Origin: Belliella pelovolcani
GTDB taxonomy: Bacteria > Bacteroidota > Bacteroidia > Cytophagales > Cyclobacteriaceae
Assembly (NCBI RefSeq): GCF_900156785.1
Contig: NZ_FTOP01000014.1
Span: 1-64,000 of the forward strand
Length of the DNA: 64,000 nt
Direction of reading: 5' to 3'
The position numbers were made by a program, and so were the translations under genes. The notes beneath the pieces were generated by a model. The model was not told the origin of the DNA. It made no database searches and worked only from the letters and a program-made list of their open reading frames with translations. This document shows positions 63,863 to 64,000 of the stretch, one piece after another (positions within the stretch are counted from its first letter, which is position 1; every line of letters begins with the position of its first letter).

Positions 63863-64000
63863 ATGCAAAACAACTTTAGAGCTATAAGTTTATCTCACAA
63901 GAGTGCTCCTGTTCAAATCCGGGAGATCATTGCTTTAGACGAGGCCTCTATTCATTCACTTTTGGTCAAACTGAAAGACTTTTTTAGCATTACAGACACT
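63863..64000 (+). CDS. hemA: Glutamyl-tRNA reductase, N-terminal part (cut by the window edge)
   Basis: 46 codons from ATG 63863 to the edge. The N-terminal pattern FRAISLSHKSAPVQIREIIALDE is that of HemA, the first enzyme of heme synthesis from glutamyl-tRNA. The catalytic Cys and NADPH domain are beyond the edge. Divergent from the helix-hairpin-helix gene. Confidence 0.85.
   Translation, partial: MQNNFRAISLSHKSAPVQIREIIALDEASIHSLLVKLKDFFSITDT

Overview
The window looks like a chromosome segment of a Bacteroidota bacterium of the order Cytophagales, most likely close to the Cyclobacteriaceae (Algoriphagus/Belliella-like). The support is a gldC gliding gene, TonB-dependent receptors with carboxypeptidase-type regulatory domains, the gene order ftsX-DUF3098-uppP-truB-ribF, a biosynthetic arginine decarboxylase, many DUF2490/barrel/lipoprotein genes, AT-rich spacers and promoter boxes resembling the Bacteroidota TAnnTTTG type. 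This assignment rests on gene content only.

Layout. 0-5 kb: a TonB receptor with its SGNH lipoprotein partner, then gldC. 5-11 kb (minus strand): 3-oxoacid CoA-transferase genes separated by an odd phased repeat array, then ribF, truB, uppP, a DUF3098 gene, an ftsX split by a one-base frameshift, and pdeM. 12-16.3 kb: a methionine operon metY-metX-hom read from a SAM-I riboswitch, with a 7-codon Cys/Met ORF between riboswitch and metY. 16.5-18.4 kb: a fasciclin lipoprotein, an internally deleted remnant of rlmF and a PIN-domain toxin-antitoxin pair. 18.5-22.4 kb: a small fructan/sucrose cluster (GH32 lipoprotein, sugar porter, PfkB kinase). 22.5-27 kb: a D-threonine-aldolase-like enzyme and a three-gene envelope cluster. 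27-36 kb: an arginine-themed stretch (arginine decarboxylase, arginase, argS) with an Oar-like TonB receptor. 36-41 kb: housekeeping genes (glutathione peroxidase, menA, universal stress protein, SUI1 factor, SGNH hydrolase, VOC and PAP2-like proteins). 41-45.7 kb: hisGDCB behind a clear histidine leader peptide.

45.7-48.5 kb is an accessory island bounded by two direct copies of a 217-bp structured repeat. It holds a double-glycine-leader peptide gene, a CPBP intramembrane protease gene, a small HTH regulator gene whose ATG appears to have become ATA, and a decayed RelBE-like toxin-antitoxin pair. This is the best candidate for an undescribed small system, probably a peptide bacteriocin or signal with its immunity or processing partner. 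Next to it is an unusual lipoprotein with two tandem truncated-hemoglobin-like domains.

50-64 kb: a TPR lipoprotein, yihY, a thioesterase, mltG, a Nudix hydrolase, a threonylcarbamoyl-AMP synthase gene, wbqC and clpC. Then comes an ECF sigma operon (sigma, putative anti-sigma, two paralogous barrel proteins, DUF4097), a zinc-ribbon protein, a helix-hairpin-helix protein and the start of hemA at the right edge. Intrinsic terminators are frequent and mostly sit where the gene calls predict transcript ends.
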